Source: Antitrichia curtipendula (Eukaryota; Streptophyta; Bryopsida; Hypnales; Leucodontaceae). Taken from it: 64,000 nt of DNA. Below, in pieces: positions 1 to 11,150 of the stretch. The stretch is from NCBI GenBank assembly GCA_951230915.1, contig OX579636.1:5223001-5287000 (forward strand), read 5' to 3'. The stretch's first letter is position 1. Each line of letters begins with the position of its first letter. Under the pieces are notes generated by a model, which saw nothing but the letters and a program-made list of their open reading frames with translations, was not told the origin of the DNA and did not search any database. The position numbers were made by a program, and so were the translations under genes.

Positions 1-1746
1 TTAAAAATGAAAAAAATAACCCTGATAGCATAGGTGTTTTTGAAATCACCCTTCTTTGATTATGTAAGCCCAATGTCTATGTGCTTCTTGTGGTTTTGTA
101 AACCACAATTGCAATCCCCACCATAGCTGAATACCAGATTACCTCACTGCTAGATTAGCTAGATTTTTTCTCTCTCTCTCATCATACCTGAGAACCAGAC
201 CGATCATAGCTGATAAATGAACAGTCATAGAAACTGATGTGAGTTTAGCTTGATTTGAAGTACCGGCAGCCACACTCAATAAATGATGATAGCTGCTATG
301 GAACATTACCATAGATGCCATCATCAGATTACCCATCAGGGCATTTTTTTAATATTTTTTATGAAGTGCCAAAGTGTCAATAAAAAAATGTTGTAGTGAT
401 GTTCCAAATTTCAACATTCATCCACATATTGGGTAGAAAATATTATATTAGCACATATCACATGTCCATAATTCTGTTTTCATCCATAATTTGACAATTT
501 CATTCAAGATTTTTTTTTAATCGAAATTTTATGGCAAAAAACTTTACAATTGATTTCCATTTTTGAGTCAAATTATTTTTTTCTGGTGCAATTTGGCACC
601 AGAAAGCCAAAGAACACGCACCTAGTATCCACCAATGCGGTCATCCATGCCTTGACACGGATGCTTTAGCTTGATCTGATCTAAAGAGTACTCTACACCA
701 TTACAGTACATGAGTAGAATCCACCATCTCACTTTAAAATATCTATGAGAACCAACTTAAGGTAACTCAGCCTATAACAGGCAAAATGGGAGCCAACCCA
801 TCACAGGCATAATTCTTCTAGTGGTGCACATTTCTAAACTGGAATGTACTGTACAGCATTAGTATATGTTCGCCTGTGATGGGCTGGCTCTCATTCAGAC
901 TGTCGTAGGCTTAGTCCAACTTTGCTCGATTCGAGCTAACTTCTCGATTGATGGATTGGTATCATGTTCAATGTGGTTCAGTATCACGGGAGTGGCTTAA
1001 CATTGTCTCGACCAAATGATATTTAATTTTGGCACATGTAATAAATATCAGCCCGATTTGATCTAACTCTGCACACTTCCGTGTACACAACGTATAATTA
1101 TGATCGATTTCAATGTTGTCTTATAGGAAATGCGCTGTCTCTGCAGGCCTCTTCTGTGAAAATGGTCCGCACAAAGCAAACTGCTCTCATTATAAATCCC
1201 GCGATGACATCCTTGGGCAGCAAACCAAATCCCACGCCTGCCACCGTCTAGGTCAGTTAAGATGAATCACGCACCTTTATGAGTTTGGGATGTCTGCGGA
1301 AAATTTCGTTTCCAGATTCTCGGTCACCAGTTAGTTGCTTGTGACAGTTTAGATCGACTCGACTCGAAAGTATAGTATGCAGGACGTTAAAGACCTCTTC
1401 GAAAGCATTTGTCTCAGCGAAAAGGCCTGTATGGTCAACTCTGGAGTCTGGACTCCGAAAGAGGGGTATTCTTGAGTCATGGTCGGTTCGAATCTGCAAG
1501 GGCTCTTTCGATGCTGTCTTCTTTTACTCAATCGTTGGTGAAGATTTGTTCAAACCGAGAATGAGACTCTGCATTCGGTTATGGAGTCAAATAATCGACT
1601 TTTTCTAACGCTCTGCTCGACCGAAAGGTCCAGCTTTCCATATAGCATCGTCTTCCCCTCCAAGCATACCATGCTCCAGTACGAAGTACTACTATCGCAG
1701 CATTTCCTCATTCACCTACGTTGATGCAGTGGCCCACTTTAAGTTG
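1..1746. other. Gene-poor left flank
   Basis: No supportable gene was found. Short open frames here lack motifs and splice structure. A dispersed AT-rich repeat copy lies at about 361-560. From about 1100 the base composition becomes more even, which fits the flank of the broken gene that follows. Confidence 0.5.
361..560 (+). repeat. Dispersed AT-rich repeat, copy 1 of 3
   Basis: This copy begins near AAGTGCCAAAGTG and contains AAATTTCAACATTCATC and TTTTCATCCA. The same order of phrases recurs at about 48135-48297 and 59608-59792 in the same orientation, with substitutions. It has no coding capacity. The source element is not identifiable from the shared segment alone. Confidence 0.6.
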
Positions 1747-2503
1747 ATGAAGATTGATGAAGCGAATGATCCTTTGTCTTTTGCAAGGAAGTGGATCCAC
1801 GTCGCCCAGAACCTCTTCCACATTCAGCATGCTATCTATCAAAGCCCGCGTCAAACAAGTACCCAAGGCCCAGCCGGCGCGGATTGCCCACTACTCCTAG
1901 ATCGGGCAGCAGTTCATACGCAGGTAAAACAACTCCGTGGACAGAGCTATCCTTGAAGCAGCCTTTCGGAGAAGGCACACGTTTCCGCAGCGATGAAAGC
2001 AAAGGCAGACACCGCGGGGAGGTCGATCCGGAGCCGCAGTCACAAATGTTCCGAGAGAGGCCCATCAGGATACTGACATCAACCAATTATGAGGAATCAA
2101 GAAGAGCTCAGGAAGCATTTTGGAAGGACTGCAAGAACTTTTTCATTCCCGGAGATAGGACCAACACTGCTGACGTCGACATTGACTTGTTAGAGTTGTC
2201 GGAGCAGCAGTACATTGTTCGCTCTCCTCGGAGCCGCTGGCATTCTGCAACAGTTCTAAGAATGTCCTCGCCCACAGATTGGACCTCGAGGGCGGGTGGC
2301 AGACATTCTGCATTACGCCCATCATCAAGGAAAAGCCTCAGGTCTGGGTGTGGGAGGATCTCCGCAGTACTCGCATCACTGGGCAGCAATGGGCAGAACC
2401 GGAATTTTTTTTTTCTCAGGCACCACATGAAATAAAAAAAACTTACTTCCATAAGGATATTACATACTCCGACCTCCAACGGCAGTTTCAGATATTGCAG
2501 TAA
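1747..2503 (+). pseudogene. Frame-broken protein-coding remnant
   Basis: Three plus-strand frames look coding one after another. Frame one starts at ATG 1747 (MKIDEANDPLSFARKW) and reads to about 1860. A second frame, open from about 1791 with no ATG of its own, carries RERPIRILTSTNYEESRRA and DVDIDLLELSEQQYIVRSPR to about 2240. A third carries WQTFCITPIIKEKPQVWVWE and ends at the stop at 2501-2503. No GT-AG intron fits at the two switch points, so two small indels in an old gene, or assembly errors, explain it best. The family is not recognised. The minus-strand frames across the region are less protein-like. Confidence 0.4.
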
Positions 2504-2787
2504 AATTTGACGTCATAGCAACCTGTCCGAAATCCTATAAAACCCATTCCAGGACTTTAAACCTTTAGGGGCAAGAAAAGGACGATATTTCATACAAAAG
2601 AAAATGCTCGAAGTCTTAACAGTAGAGCTAATGCATGTTCAAATAGTTCATACCAGGCATGTTTCCAGAAACCTAATTCTGTGAATTTACACAAAAACTT
2701 TATAATGGATTGTTCATACATGGACTCACAGGTTGCATATCAGCAACTCAGGACATTCAAGTATCAGTAGCCAGCTTTCTGATAAAA

Positions 2788-5700
2788 TCACTTTTTCTTG
2801 GTATCTACCTGGTTCACGTCCTTCAAAGGTCCACGCTGGTGGACACTGAAATTGGCCCTTGGAGGTGATGGACCTCTACAGCCAGGAGCTGGAGACTGTC
2901 CAGGTCTTCTAGCAGGGCTTTGCCCTCTTGTTCCGAATACCTTCTTCGCTGAAGAACCCCCATTCATACTCGTACAAAGGTTTTCTTGATTCTCGGTGAA
3001 TATACTCGCACTGCGAATTGGACTGGCCTTCCGAACTGGTGCCCTTGAGCTCAGTCTGTCCACCGAGAGCGAACTTTCCTTCCCACTTCTTTGAACTACT
3101 GCTTTGGAGCCTGTGGTAGCTTTCATCACTTCATTACTTGGTAATTGCAGGGAGCTAATGTTCTGAGGTTTTTGCTTTGCTTTGGTAACTTCATTGACTT
3201 CTCTTGGTGTGGGCCCCCTTGGACTAGGAAGACGGGAAGGAGCTGGCACATCTCTGACGACAGTGCCGAGACCAGATGGCTCCACGATAAGATTCCCCTG
3301 CATATTTTGCTTGCTCGTATTGCACAAGTCTGCAGAGCGTTTGCATCCTTCCAATTGGCCCTTCAATGCACTACACTTGCAATTGTCGGAACTGCTGATA
3401 TTGGAGATTGGCTGCACAATAACTGTGTAGCCAAGATTGTTAGTGGCACCGTGGCCACTACCGATGTCCAGCCACCTGCTTTGTTCAAGAGCATGCCTTT
3501 GCTTGACACCTTCATTTACTTCTCGCAGCTGCAACAACTCCGTTGCTAGCTTCTCGATCGTCTGTTCAGCTGTTTGAGCTTTCATACGCCATTCTTCTAA
3601 CTGTCCAGTATACAAGAAGCTGATCTTAAAGCCCCACTGAAGCAAATTTCTTGCACTGATTAATTTGAGTCGTTCTACTCGAATGAGCCACACACGAATA
3701 GCAATAATTTAAAGGAACTGCTTCTAAATGAACGACGATTTATTAGTAACTGGGATTAGTAATTAAGAAATTGCGAGCCACGTAGTACTTCTTTAAGTGA
3801 AATGATCGTTTAGTTACCTCTCGTTGCCGGTTACTGGCAAGACATTCAGCATCGAGAGCACGCCTTTCCCACTTCCAGCATGCTTGCTGCAAAGTGGCCA
3901 TTTCAACGCTTACATTTTTCAACACTCCCTGTACATGTATCCATTGCTCAGCTTCGGCATTGATCTGCAAAGTAAACCATGTACGTTGTATTAGCTTTGC
4001 TACAAGTACACGAATTTGGAGACTCTGATAAAGCGACCTGTCAATGCCGGTCCATGTCAAGAAACGATTGTCACTAACCTGAGCAAGAATCTCACGGACG
4101 GTTTCTTTGGTTTGCAGTTGTTTAGCGAACTCCTCTTCCAAAATGCAACCGTCCTCCTGTTTTAGTAGAGGTGGTAATTTCGATTAGTCGTAGCATCTTT
4201 CACTTGTGCTCCTAAAGTAAGGATATAAAAATAATCAAATGTGCTGCACATACATGAATAAAAATATATATTTTATTTTCTTAGTGCCTTCGACCATATT
4301 CTGAAGGAAACTTACAGCCTTCTTGAGCAGTCGATAAACTGCGTCATTGGCCTTCGCAGATAACGGACTGTAAGTGGAAGCGTCCGTGACTTCTTGGTCG
4401 ATTGATTGCTGTAAAAAAGGAGATTCATGAGAGAATAATGACGTTCATCGTCTGAGTCAAGCTAATGATCCAGCATGAAGGTGTTAGGCAGACTAACGGG
4501 TGATGAATGGAGGACCAAGGTGCATGAACACTAATCAATATGAAAAATTAAGAGCTTGTGAGGCTCACTTGATCACTATGCTGCATCTCGGAGTCACTCT
4601 CCTCTGGAGTGCTCAGGTTGGAGCACGGGAATTGAGTTCTCTGCTGCAGAATCTCAATTCTTTTATGCAACGCTTCCGCTTGATTTTCAAGGTTTGTGTG
4701 TATATCCGCTCCTTTACTTCGCATCGCCGAGCTAGCTTTCAATCTCCGGAGTCTTTCATCTAGACCTTGACTAGAGGCTTCCTTACGCTCGGCCCTACGA
4801 GGGGTACAAGGTTCAGAAAACATTCCTCGTCTTCTTTCCTGCGAGTTGGAAGAATTCCTTAACATGAGAATCCACATCGAAGATACTTACTCACCTGTAG
4901 TTCGGCTACTTCTACAGAAGACAAAAGTATTATCAACAGATGGAATTCTGATGCATGTCAGAATAGTGCAATTTTCGAGAGGCAAAATCGCTCTTATCAA
5001 CAGATCGAATTCTGACGTGCACTATATCTTTTTTGGGGGGTCGGGGGTGAAGTAGGTAGGTCGGATACAAATCTCGATCATTGAATAAGAACAGAGCGCG
5101 CCAAATCAAGAAGTCTCTTGATACATCAGCAAAGATCTATTGTCCCTTGCTACAGTTTTAACTTTCTTACAAATCAAAAAAGATACTAATTCTACTCAGT
5201 AATTTGCTCCCTCTAAGCACAATTAAATCCTTCAACAGCAGAAATCCGTCGACGACAACATTTCCATTATTGATTCGGTTCAAAACAAGCTTTGCACAAG
5301 ACAGGAAGAATGACGAGTTCAGCTTACAGGCTCAAGAATGGACTCCACAGCGATTCGGAGAGAGTGCGCCATTTGGGCGGCCTCGGCCATATCTGCGCAA
5401 CCATCTTCCCACCGCTGTTTAGAAACCTCTTTCTCCATTCTCAACACTTCACATTTGGCCTTCAAAACTGCTGCCTGTTTTCGCCAACCATCCTTCTTGC
5501 CCTTGCGACCTGGCCTGTCCTCTCGGGACACGAATCCTGACATCACCTTTGAGTCCGTGTTTCTGTTCGGAACGCCTTGCGAGGAAGTTAGCGGTGCCTG
5601 TTGTGTTGTGATGAAAACTTCGATTTCGGGTGCGTTCATCTCAGGATGCGTCATGTCCACATCAAAGTTACATGATTCGTCATCCACGGAGAGGAATCTA

Positions 5701-5819
5701 CGCAGATCTTCGTCTCCGATATTCACAGAATCGGAGAGCTCGTCTACGGGAACCCATGGGAATATCCCAGACTTGGTGTCGACAGACTTCATTGTGGGCT
5801 TCTCACAACGGATTCGCAT
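2788..5819 (-). CDS. Coiled-coil protein with basic Ser/Pro/Arg tail, six exons
   Basis: I read six minus-strand exons: 5328-5819, 4569-4838, 4316-4408, 4079-4156, 3818-3964 and 2788-3600. All five introns are phase 0 with GT and AG ends (for example GTAAGC, GTGAGC, GTAAGT, GTTAGT and GTAACT donors). The product is about 630 residues. The start is ATG 5817-5819; the upstream TTG is not a plausible eukaryotic start. Exon 1 is acidic, with FPWVPVDELSD and a later basic RKGKKDGWRKQAAVLKAK helix. Exons 2 to 6 are rich in heptad-like helix (RLRRLKAS, LHKRIEILQQR, QACWKWERRALDAE, EEWRMKAQTAEQTIEKL). The last 100 residues are basic and Ser/Pro-rich (RGQSPARRPGQSPAPG), a composition seen in cytoskeleton-binding proteins. 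The family is not recognised, so no function is assigned. The exons at 6.4-7.4 kb could belong to a longer form. Confidence 0.75.
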
Positions 5820-6359
5820 TGCTAAAAACAATACTGCAACCGACTTAGACTTCGACGTTACAACCTTCTTGGAGCAATTTCCGTGGGATATAAAATGGCC
5901 AATGCTATGTTGTCAAGGTCGCGTGAATAAATATTCAGCTCTTCCACCATAACATTCGTATTCTTCATAGGTAAATAGAGAGACACTACCCAGAATAAGA
6001 ATAGTTTCTGGTAGTTGCATCTGTCGAGGCACTAGAAATTGCTTCAGCGCACAATCTCGAAGGGTCCCTGCTGCCAAAAGGAATCTCAGATCAGGTGTCT
6101 GCGCGCAAATACATGTCGGAAGAATGAAACAAAAATGATTGACCCTAACAATTCCTTCTTAAGATGCTATGCATTCCACCTACAAATCCCATCTCTGACT
6201 TGTGCATACATGGATTGGTAAACTCAAATGAGACTAATTTGTAATGCTCATTCCAACTTCAATCCTGGGAATTATAAATGCATGGTTGCTGTAACTCCAC
6301 AACCCCTGCCTTGGCAATCCACACGTTGAGACTATCCTGAGTAAACTATTTAAAAACAA

Positions 6360-7360
6360 CTACGAGAAATTCGAAACATTAATGCCAGCCACGAAGAGTA
6401 CAAAATTATGTTCGCATTGAGTATTATACATATTCCGCAAGTGGATCTCGAACAAATTCTGCAGCTTTGCACATGAAAGCTGGAAAAACATTTGAACGAC
6501 CCAAGTAAATAGCCAATCTACATCCTCTCTATGCACATTAGAACGTGAAGACCCCTGGTCAACTGAGGACGAACCTTCGAAGACTACGCCCTGGAATGAA
6601 AGGGACAGAAGCCACAGAAAAAGCACAGCTGAGACCTTGAACAACCGATTCTCCAGTGCCACACAGAAAAGTACAGAAAGGTAAGGCACAGCAAGAAAGG
6701 GAGTAATAAACCACTGGATCTGCAATTTCATTATTCCTTTAAAATTTCCAGAGTTGGCCATTTCATGCGTTCTGTCAGATCAAACAAGTGGCTACAAGCA
6801 GGGTACCGGAAACGGAATCTACCATTTAATTACATTGCTTAATTGCATTCTCGATTGCCTTTATCTGCGTTTTGGTCCATGCTCGTTTCAGAAAACTTTC
6901 TTGAGCTGTAAATGCAAATAAAGAGATTACGAAGCGATTAAAGAAACCGAAGAACCGAATAAAACGGATTACGAATTGAATACTCCATTTTCCGGTAATC
7001 TTGGCCCCAATTGCTACATATGACTAAGGATTCTGATGGGAGAATTGGAGGACTCGCGAACAGTGTACGTGCATTCAGGTAAGAGGACCTGAGGAACTCA
7101 AGGCGCTCATGCAGCGAGATACGAGAGCTACCTAAACCGTTAGCAAGGAGCCCAGAAGCAATTATGTGGACAAGACCTGTGCAGCGACTTTCTAAGAGCA
7201 CTTGGCGGCCACGACAAACCTTAAAAACAGAAGAATTATTTCAAGATTATTCATGACTCACACGTTGTAAAAAATCGTAAACCGCGGACAACACTTCAGC
7301 TATTCGAGACTCAAACGCAATGGGTTTCGTGGCTACATAAGTACGTAACTGTGGATCAAG
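6360..7360 (-). CDS. Unrecognised multi-exon gene, partial
   Basis: Four minus-strand exons join in consistent phase. 7262-7360 (LDPQLRTYVATKPIAF) is phase 0 at both ends. 7018-7219 (LVHIIASGLLANGLGSSR) ends with one spare base. 6834-6905 (SFLKRAWTKTQIKAIENAI) restores the frame and again ends with one base. The next begins at about 6628, with a hydrophobic stretch VLFLWLLSLSF followed by GVVFEGSSSVDQ and VDWLFTWVVQMFF. This frame stays open to a stop at 6360, but it may splice earlier. The 7360 exon starts at an acceptor, so exons are missing upstream. The family is not recognised. The gene lies directly upstream of the coiled-coil gene on the same strand and could be its 5' part, although no unique phase-compatible junction was found. 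Confidence 0.45.
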
Positions 7361-7822
7361 CTGAAAATAGTTGAAAGCTCGAAGTGCAAATAAGATTTTA
7401 ATCAATATACCAATAATACACTGATCATTGCTATGAAAACGATCGGATTGTCCACATTTGAGATTTTTGAATGCGTTTTGCTAGTTAGTTTTGCATTTGT
7501 ATCTGCCCTTTTCCAACATTTAGTGTCCTTGAGCTTTAATCTCTCCGATGCAATAGAAAAATGAAGGAAAATCGTTCGAGTTGACTCTGAGCTAGAAAAC
7601 GAGAACATTCTTGAACGCTGCTCTTCATATCAATGATAGTAAAATGCAGACAGGTTAAAAAGAACGTTTACAACCTATGTACAGCAAGACACTCTTCTCA
7701 CTGCGCTTAACTACAGACACATTACATACCCCTATGCAGCTCGAATTGAGGCAGCCAGAACAAGTTTACTTCGAGATCGATCAAATCTACCGTCTAAGCT
7801 ACGATGATGCTCCGATGCCCCG

Positions 7823-8238
7823 ATGCCACTCCCTAAAATACTCACTCGCAACAGAGCACTCAATAATTCAAGAAAAATCAAAGTTGACAATATACTCTTT
7901 CCAAATTATTCCGACTAAACATAGCGTGACTCAAATTAAGACGGACGCATACCGCAAGGTGAACAGGAAGATGACGACGCAGCAGCGAGAGAACGAATCT
8001 CCTCTCTGAGACAAATGCCATGCCATGCCATGCCACTCCCTAAAATGCTAATTCGCAGAACAAGAACATAAGCAAGAAAAATTGGAAAGAAAGATTGGCG
8101 ATGCAAAATCAGCTAAAATTAGTGCGATATTAATTACGACGACTGAAAATAGACGCCCGATGAATCGCACAGAGACGCATACCTCGGAACGACGAAGCAG
8201 CAACGAAAGAAGCGCGCGATCCCGACTGAGGTTGCGAC
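7823..8238 (+). repeat. Diverged tandem duplication, two units of about 208 bp
   Basis: ATGCCACTCCCTAAAAT occurs at 7823 and again at 8031. The later landmarks ACGCATACC and GCAGCA..CGA follow at the same spacing. The second unit is preceded by a short ATGCC microsatellite. The region lies upstream of the minus-strand exons and may be promoter or 5' untranslated sequence, but no transcript evidence can be seen. Confidence 0.55.
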
Positions 8239-9097
8239 ACTGAAAAGGGAGTTCAACGGATGGAATTGATGAGGAATGCAAGTTAAGCCGAGATGGATCA
8301 AAGGCAAATACTATGCCAGGAATTTTTTCTACAGCGCCAAAGACGTTGCCGTTGCTTTGAAGTCCGTCCGGTCAGGTCCTCCAGGTTGTTGGAGTGTGCC
8401 TGTCGGTGGTTTGCAACGGCTCCATAGCCAAGCTCCAAGTCCCCTTTCTAGTCTTGTTCCGCGACCGGCACCTCGTTTGAAATCTCAACCGCATTGCTTC
8501 GTGGTTGCCGCTTTCAACGGGCGGATGCGTACAGGGCGTCAGTGCTCAGAACAGCCTCCTATTTGGGTTTATGGATTTCTGAGGATTGGCAGGTCTTTGC
8601 ATCAATTTTATTCCATCATGGTAAATCATTATTAAAATTGCACTTTTTGTAGGGTAGAATTACAGAGTTTTCTTAACCCCAAAGTGCTTGAACAAAAGAT
8701 AGTAAGATGAATTCTAAAACGTTGTACTCAACAATTTTAAGTTTGACACTACTCCAAAAAAATTAAAAATGTCTAAAGGTATCTTCAATAGAACCATTAT
8801 AGAACCATAATATTGACCCTCCAAATAAACTTTCCATTAGTTTACAATTGAAACTTGAAATTATTATCATTAGAAGCACATCCAAAAAGTACATTGAATA
8901 GACACAAAAAAACTCTCAAATTTGGACATTGCACACAAGCAAAATAAACCTCTTCAAGAACAATCTATAAAGCAAATATTATAAAAGCCTTGGTAAATCA
9001 TGTTGAAGAAAGCAAAATTATGCAAAAATCACAACAAAATGATGCCAAAGGCACAACAAAATGAAAAGTCCATTGTCAAGATTTTGCTTTCTTAAGC
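8239..9097. other. Intergenic, partly less AT-rich
   Basis: Positions 8276-8635 are open on the plus strand and less AT-rich than the neighbouring DNA, but no motif or splice support makes the frame convincing. From 8640 to 9097 the sequence is AT-rich with no recognisable feature. Confidence 0.4.
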
Positions 9098-9403
9098 TTA
9101 AGTAGTTTGCTCTAAAAGCACCCATACTCTAAAAGCAATCATGACAAAGGTACGTTTTGCTTTCTTCAATGTACCAACAATGTACATTTCAAGAGGGGGC
9201 GCTTTTGGTGATCACTACATTTCAACTTCAAAAATTCATAACTAATTCTACAAAGGTTTAAAAAATATGAAACAACTTGGGTTAGATGCCATTGAATGCT
9301 ATTTTTCTTCCTAAGAAAATTTACTGAATTTTTTTTTGAGGAAATTAGCTTCCCCGCAAGGCAATCAACTCTCAAATGGTCGCTTTAAGAGCATACTACC
9401 TTA
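9098..9403. mobile_element. TAAGGTAG-end MITE, copy 1
   Basis: A non-coding element of about 300 bp. It opens with TTAAGTAGTTTGCTCTAAAA and closes with the inverted counterpart TTTAAGAGCATACTACCTTA. The same ends and interior (TGTACCAACAATGTACATTT, AAAAATATGAAAC) recur at 45625, 58052 and, inverted, 61370. The symmetric TA at each edge suggests a TA target duplication, as in Stowaway or mariner-derived MITEs. Confidence 0.65.
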
Positions 9404-9473
9404 TATAAGATAAGAATTTTAGACTTGGAGAATATAGAGTGAGTGCTATAGGTGGACAATTGAAGAGCACTAA

Positions 9474-10024
9474 GGGCTATTTTACACTTAGAGGCTGGGC
9501 TAATTTGTTGAGACAGAGGCCAAGAATCCTCACTTGTGATTGGACAAAATGTTGAAATCAACTCCAAATCCTTTAGACCTAGAGGTCAAGCCAATTTGGT
9601 GGAATGAATTTTTTATTCAACAAAGATATGATCTAACATTGCCCGAGCACACTGAATTGGGTGCACCAAAAATAAGAGGCCAATTCTTGGCCTAGGGGCC
9701 AATGTCAAATTTTAATTTTATTTATTTTTTAATTTTCATCAAATCACATCCGTTGGATTTTGTACAATTGGCCTCAAGGGGAATTGGCTTGCCTCTAGGT
9801 GTAAAGTGTCCTTGAAAATTTCAGCCCTCTCTCTCTTTTTGGTAGGTTTGATTGAATCAGCCTAGCTTCTTGGCCTCAAGGCCTTTACATACAATAGAAT
9901 TGACCCCCCATTATAATGTTATTCTAATGGGTAGTTGAGGCTGTCCTCTAGCCCAAAAGGGGCTGAAATTTTGTACAATCAACTTGAAGGAGAATTGGCC
10001 CGGCCTTGAGGTGTAAAGCGGCCC
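9474..10024. mobile_element. Tourist-like (PIF/Harbinger-type) MITE
   Basis: The element starts GGGCTATTTTACACTTAGAGG and ends with the imperfect inverted copy CCTTGAGGTGTAAAGCGGCC. TAA flanks it directly on both sides (9471-9473 and 10025-10027). A 3-bp TAA duplication with GGGC-type ends is typical of PIF/Harbinger MITEs. A second diverged copy of the right end lies inside at about 9785-9820, so an internal duplication or nested relative is likely. It has no coding capacity. Confidence 0.6.
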
Positions 10025-10539
10025 TAATATCTATATCACATTATTTCTTTGAGTGATGAACTCTCATGCTGCAGTATACTTCCTGTGCATGGTGTAACTT
10101 TTAATGATGGTTTAACATAGAACTGCAACTTATCTCATGACCTTGTCCATGGCCGTCAAACTCCAATCCTTCCCAAGCAAGGACAACATTAATTTTTAGG
10201 CTTTTCTCTTTTGTTTCTTGTAATAAAATCAGTCAGATGCACCTGGACTCTGGAATGATAGTAAGTCATAGACTGTCTGCTCATAAAACGGAACTGAACG
10301 GTCTCCATCTTGTCAACTGTAGCTTAGTTTATTTTTCTTGGTTCAAATACCATCTCCATTTCACCCCCATTACTATCTATCAACATGATGATACAAAACG
10401 AGGGTACTCACTGTTTTGGATGCTTTTGATCATTGTGATAGCATGTGGTTTGTCGAGTCTAGCCACGAAGTTAAATTTCTCACAGGTGAGCTCTTCTTGG
10501 CGGCAATGAATGTTCTCGGGAAGAACCCAACAGTTACCT

Positions 10540-11150
10540 CATTGTTAGTCGGTGCGTTTGGGAAAATAACCAGTTGGAATGTGAAAATGGAGGATCCAAA
10601 ACTGGGCCAGTGTGAACTGGCCCCCTCGCTTGTCCTGCCAAAGTCCATCCGGGGTGCATATAAAAAAAAGTCCCCTATTTTGTGCTGTGAAAAAACTATT
10701 TTCTGTAGCCTCCCTAGCTAATTAGGGGCCTCTGATTGTAAATATGAATTCAGAATTTACAAAAAAAAAATCATGCATGAAAAATAAAAAAATTCAGGGT
10801 TTTCCCAGGGGGATGAGTGAGGTCAGTTCACCCCGGCCCAAAATTGGACAAAGAATTGGTAGGGTACATCGACAACCACCTTGCATGCAAAGAATGAAGG
10901 GTGGATTTACAGCTGCCGCTTTCATGAAATTGTTAGATTTTAGCCACTTGTCATTTTTGAATCCAAGGTTAATTAATATATGGATTGTTGGAGGTGGGTA
11001 TGTTCCTCGATAAGGTGGGTATCACTTTAGGGTTGGTTGTGGTGCCCCAGCCCCTATTATGTCGTTTATGTCTGTCCAATGTAATGAAATTCGAAATTTA
11101 GTTTCAAAACTAGCATGTATGTCTTTGAAAGAGGAGAATTCTAGCCTTTA
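10540..11150 (+). repeat. Dispersed repeat, copy 1 (second at 48.7-49.5 kb)
   Basis: Shared landmarks in the same order at both loci are GTGAAAATGGAGGATCC, GGTGGATTTACAGCT versus GGTGAGTATACAGCT, TTTCATGAAATTGTTAGA, and AATTTAGTTTCAAAACT followed by TTTGAAAGAGGAG. Open frames within it are not conserved between the copies. A transposon or retroelement fragment is likely, but its class cannot be stated. Confidence 0.6.

Noticed and set aside
2108..2479. 123-codon minus-strand ORF
   Set aside because: It is less protein-like than the plus-strand frames and has no supporting motif.
8276..8635. 119-codon plus-strand ORF
   Set aside because: It has no motif or splice partner, and codon composition is not convincing despite lower AT content.
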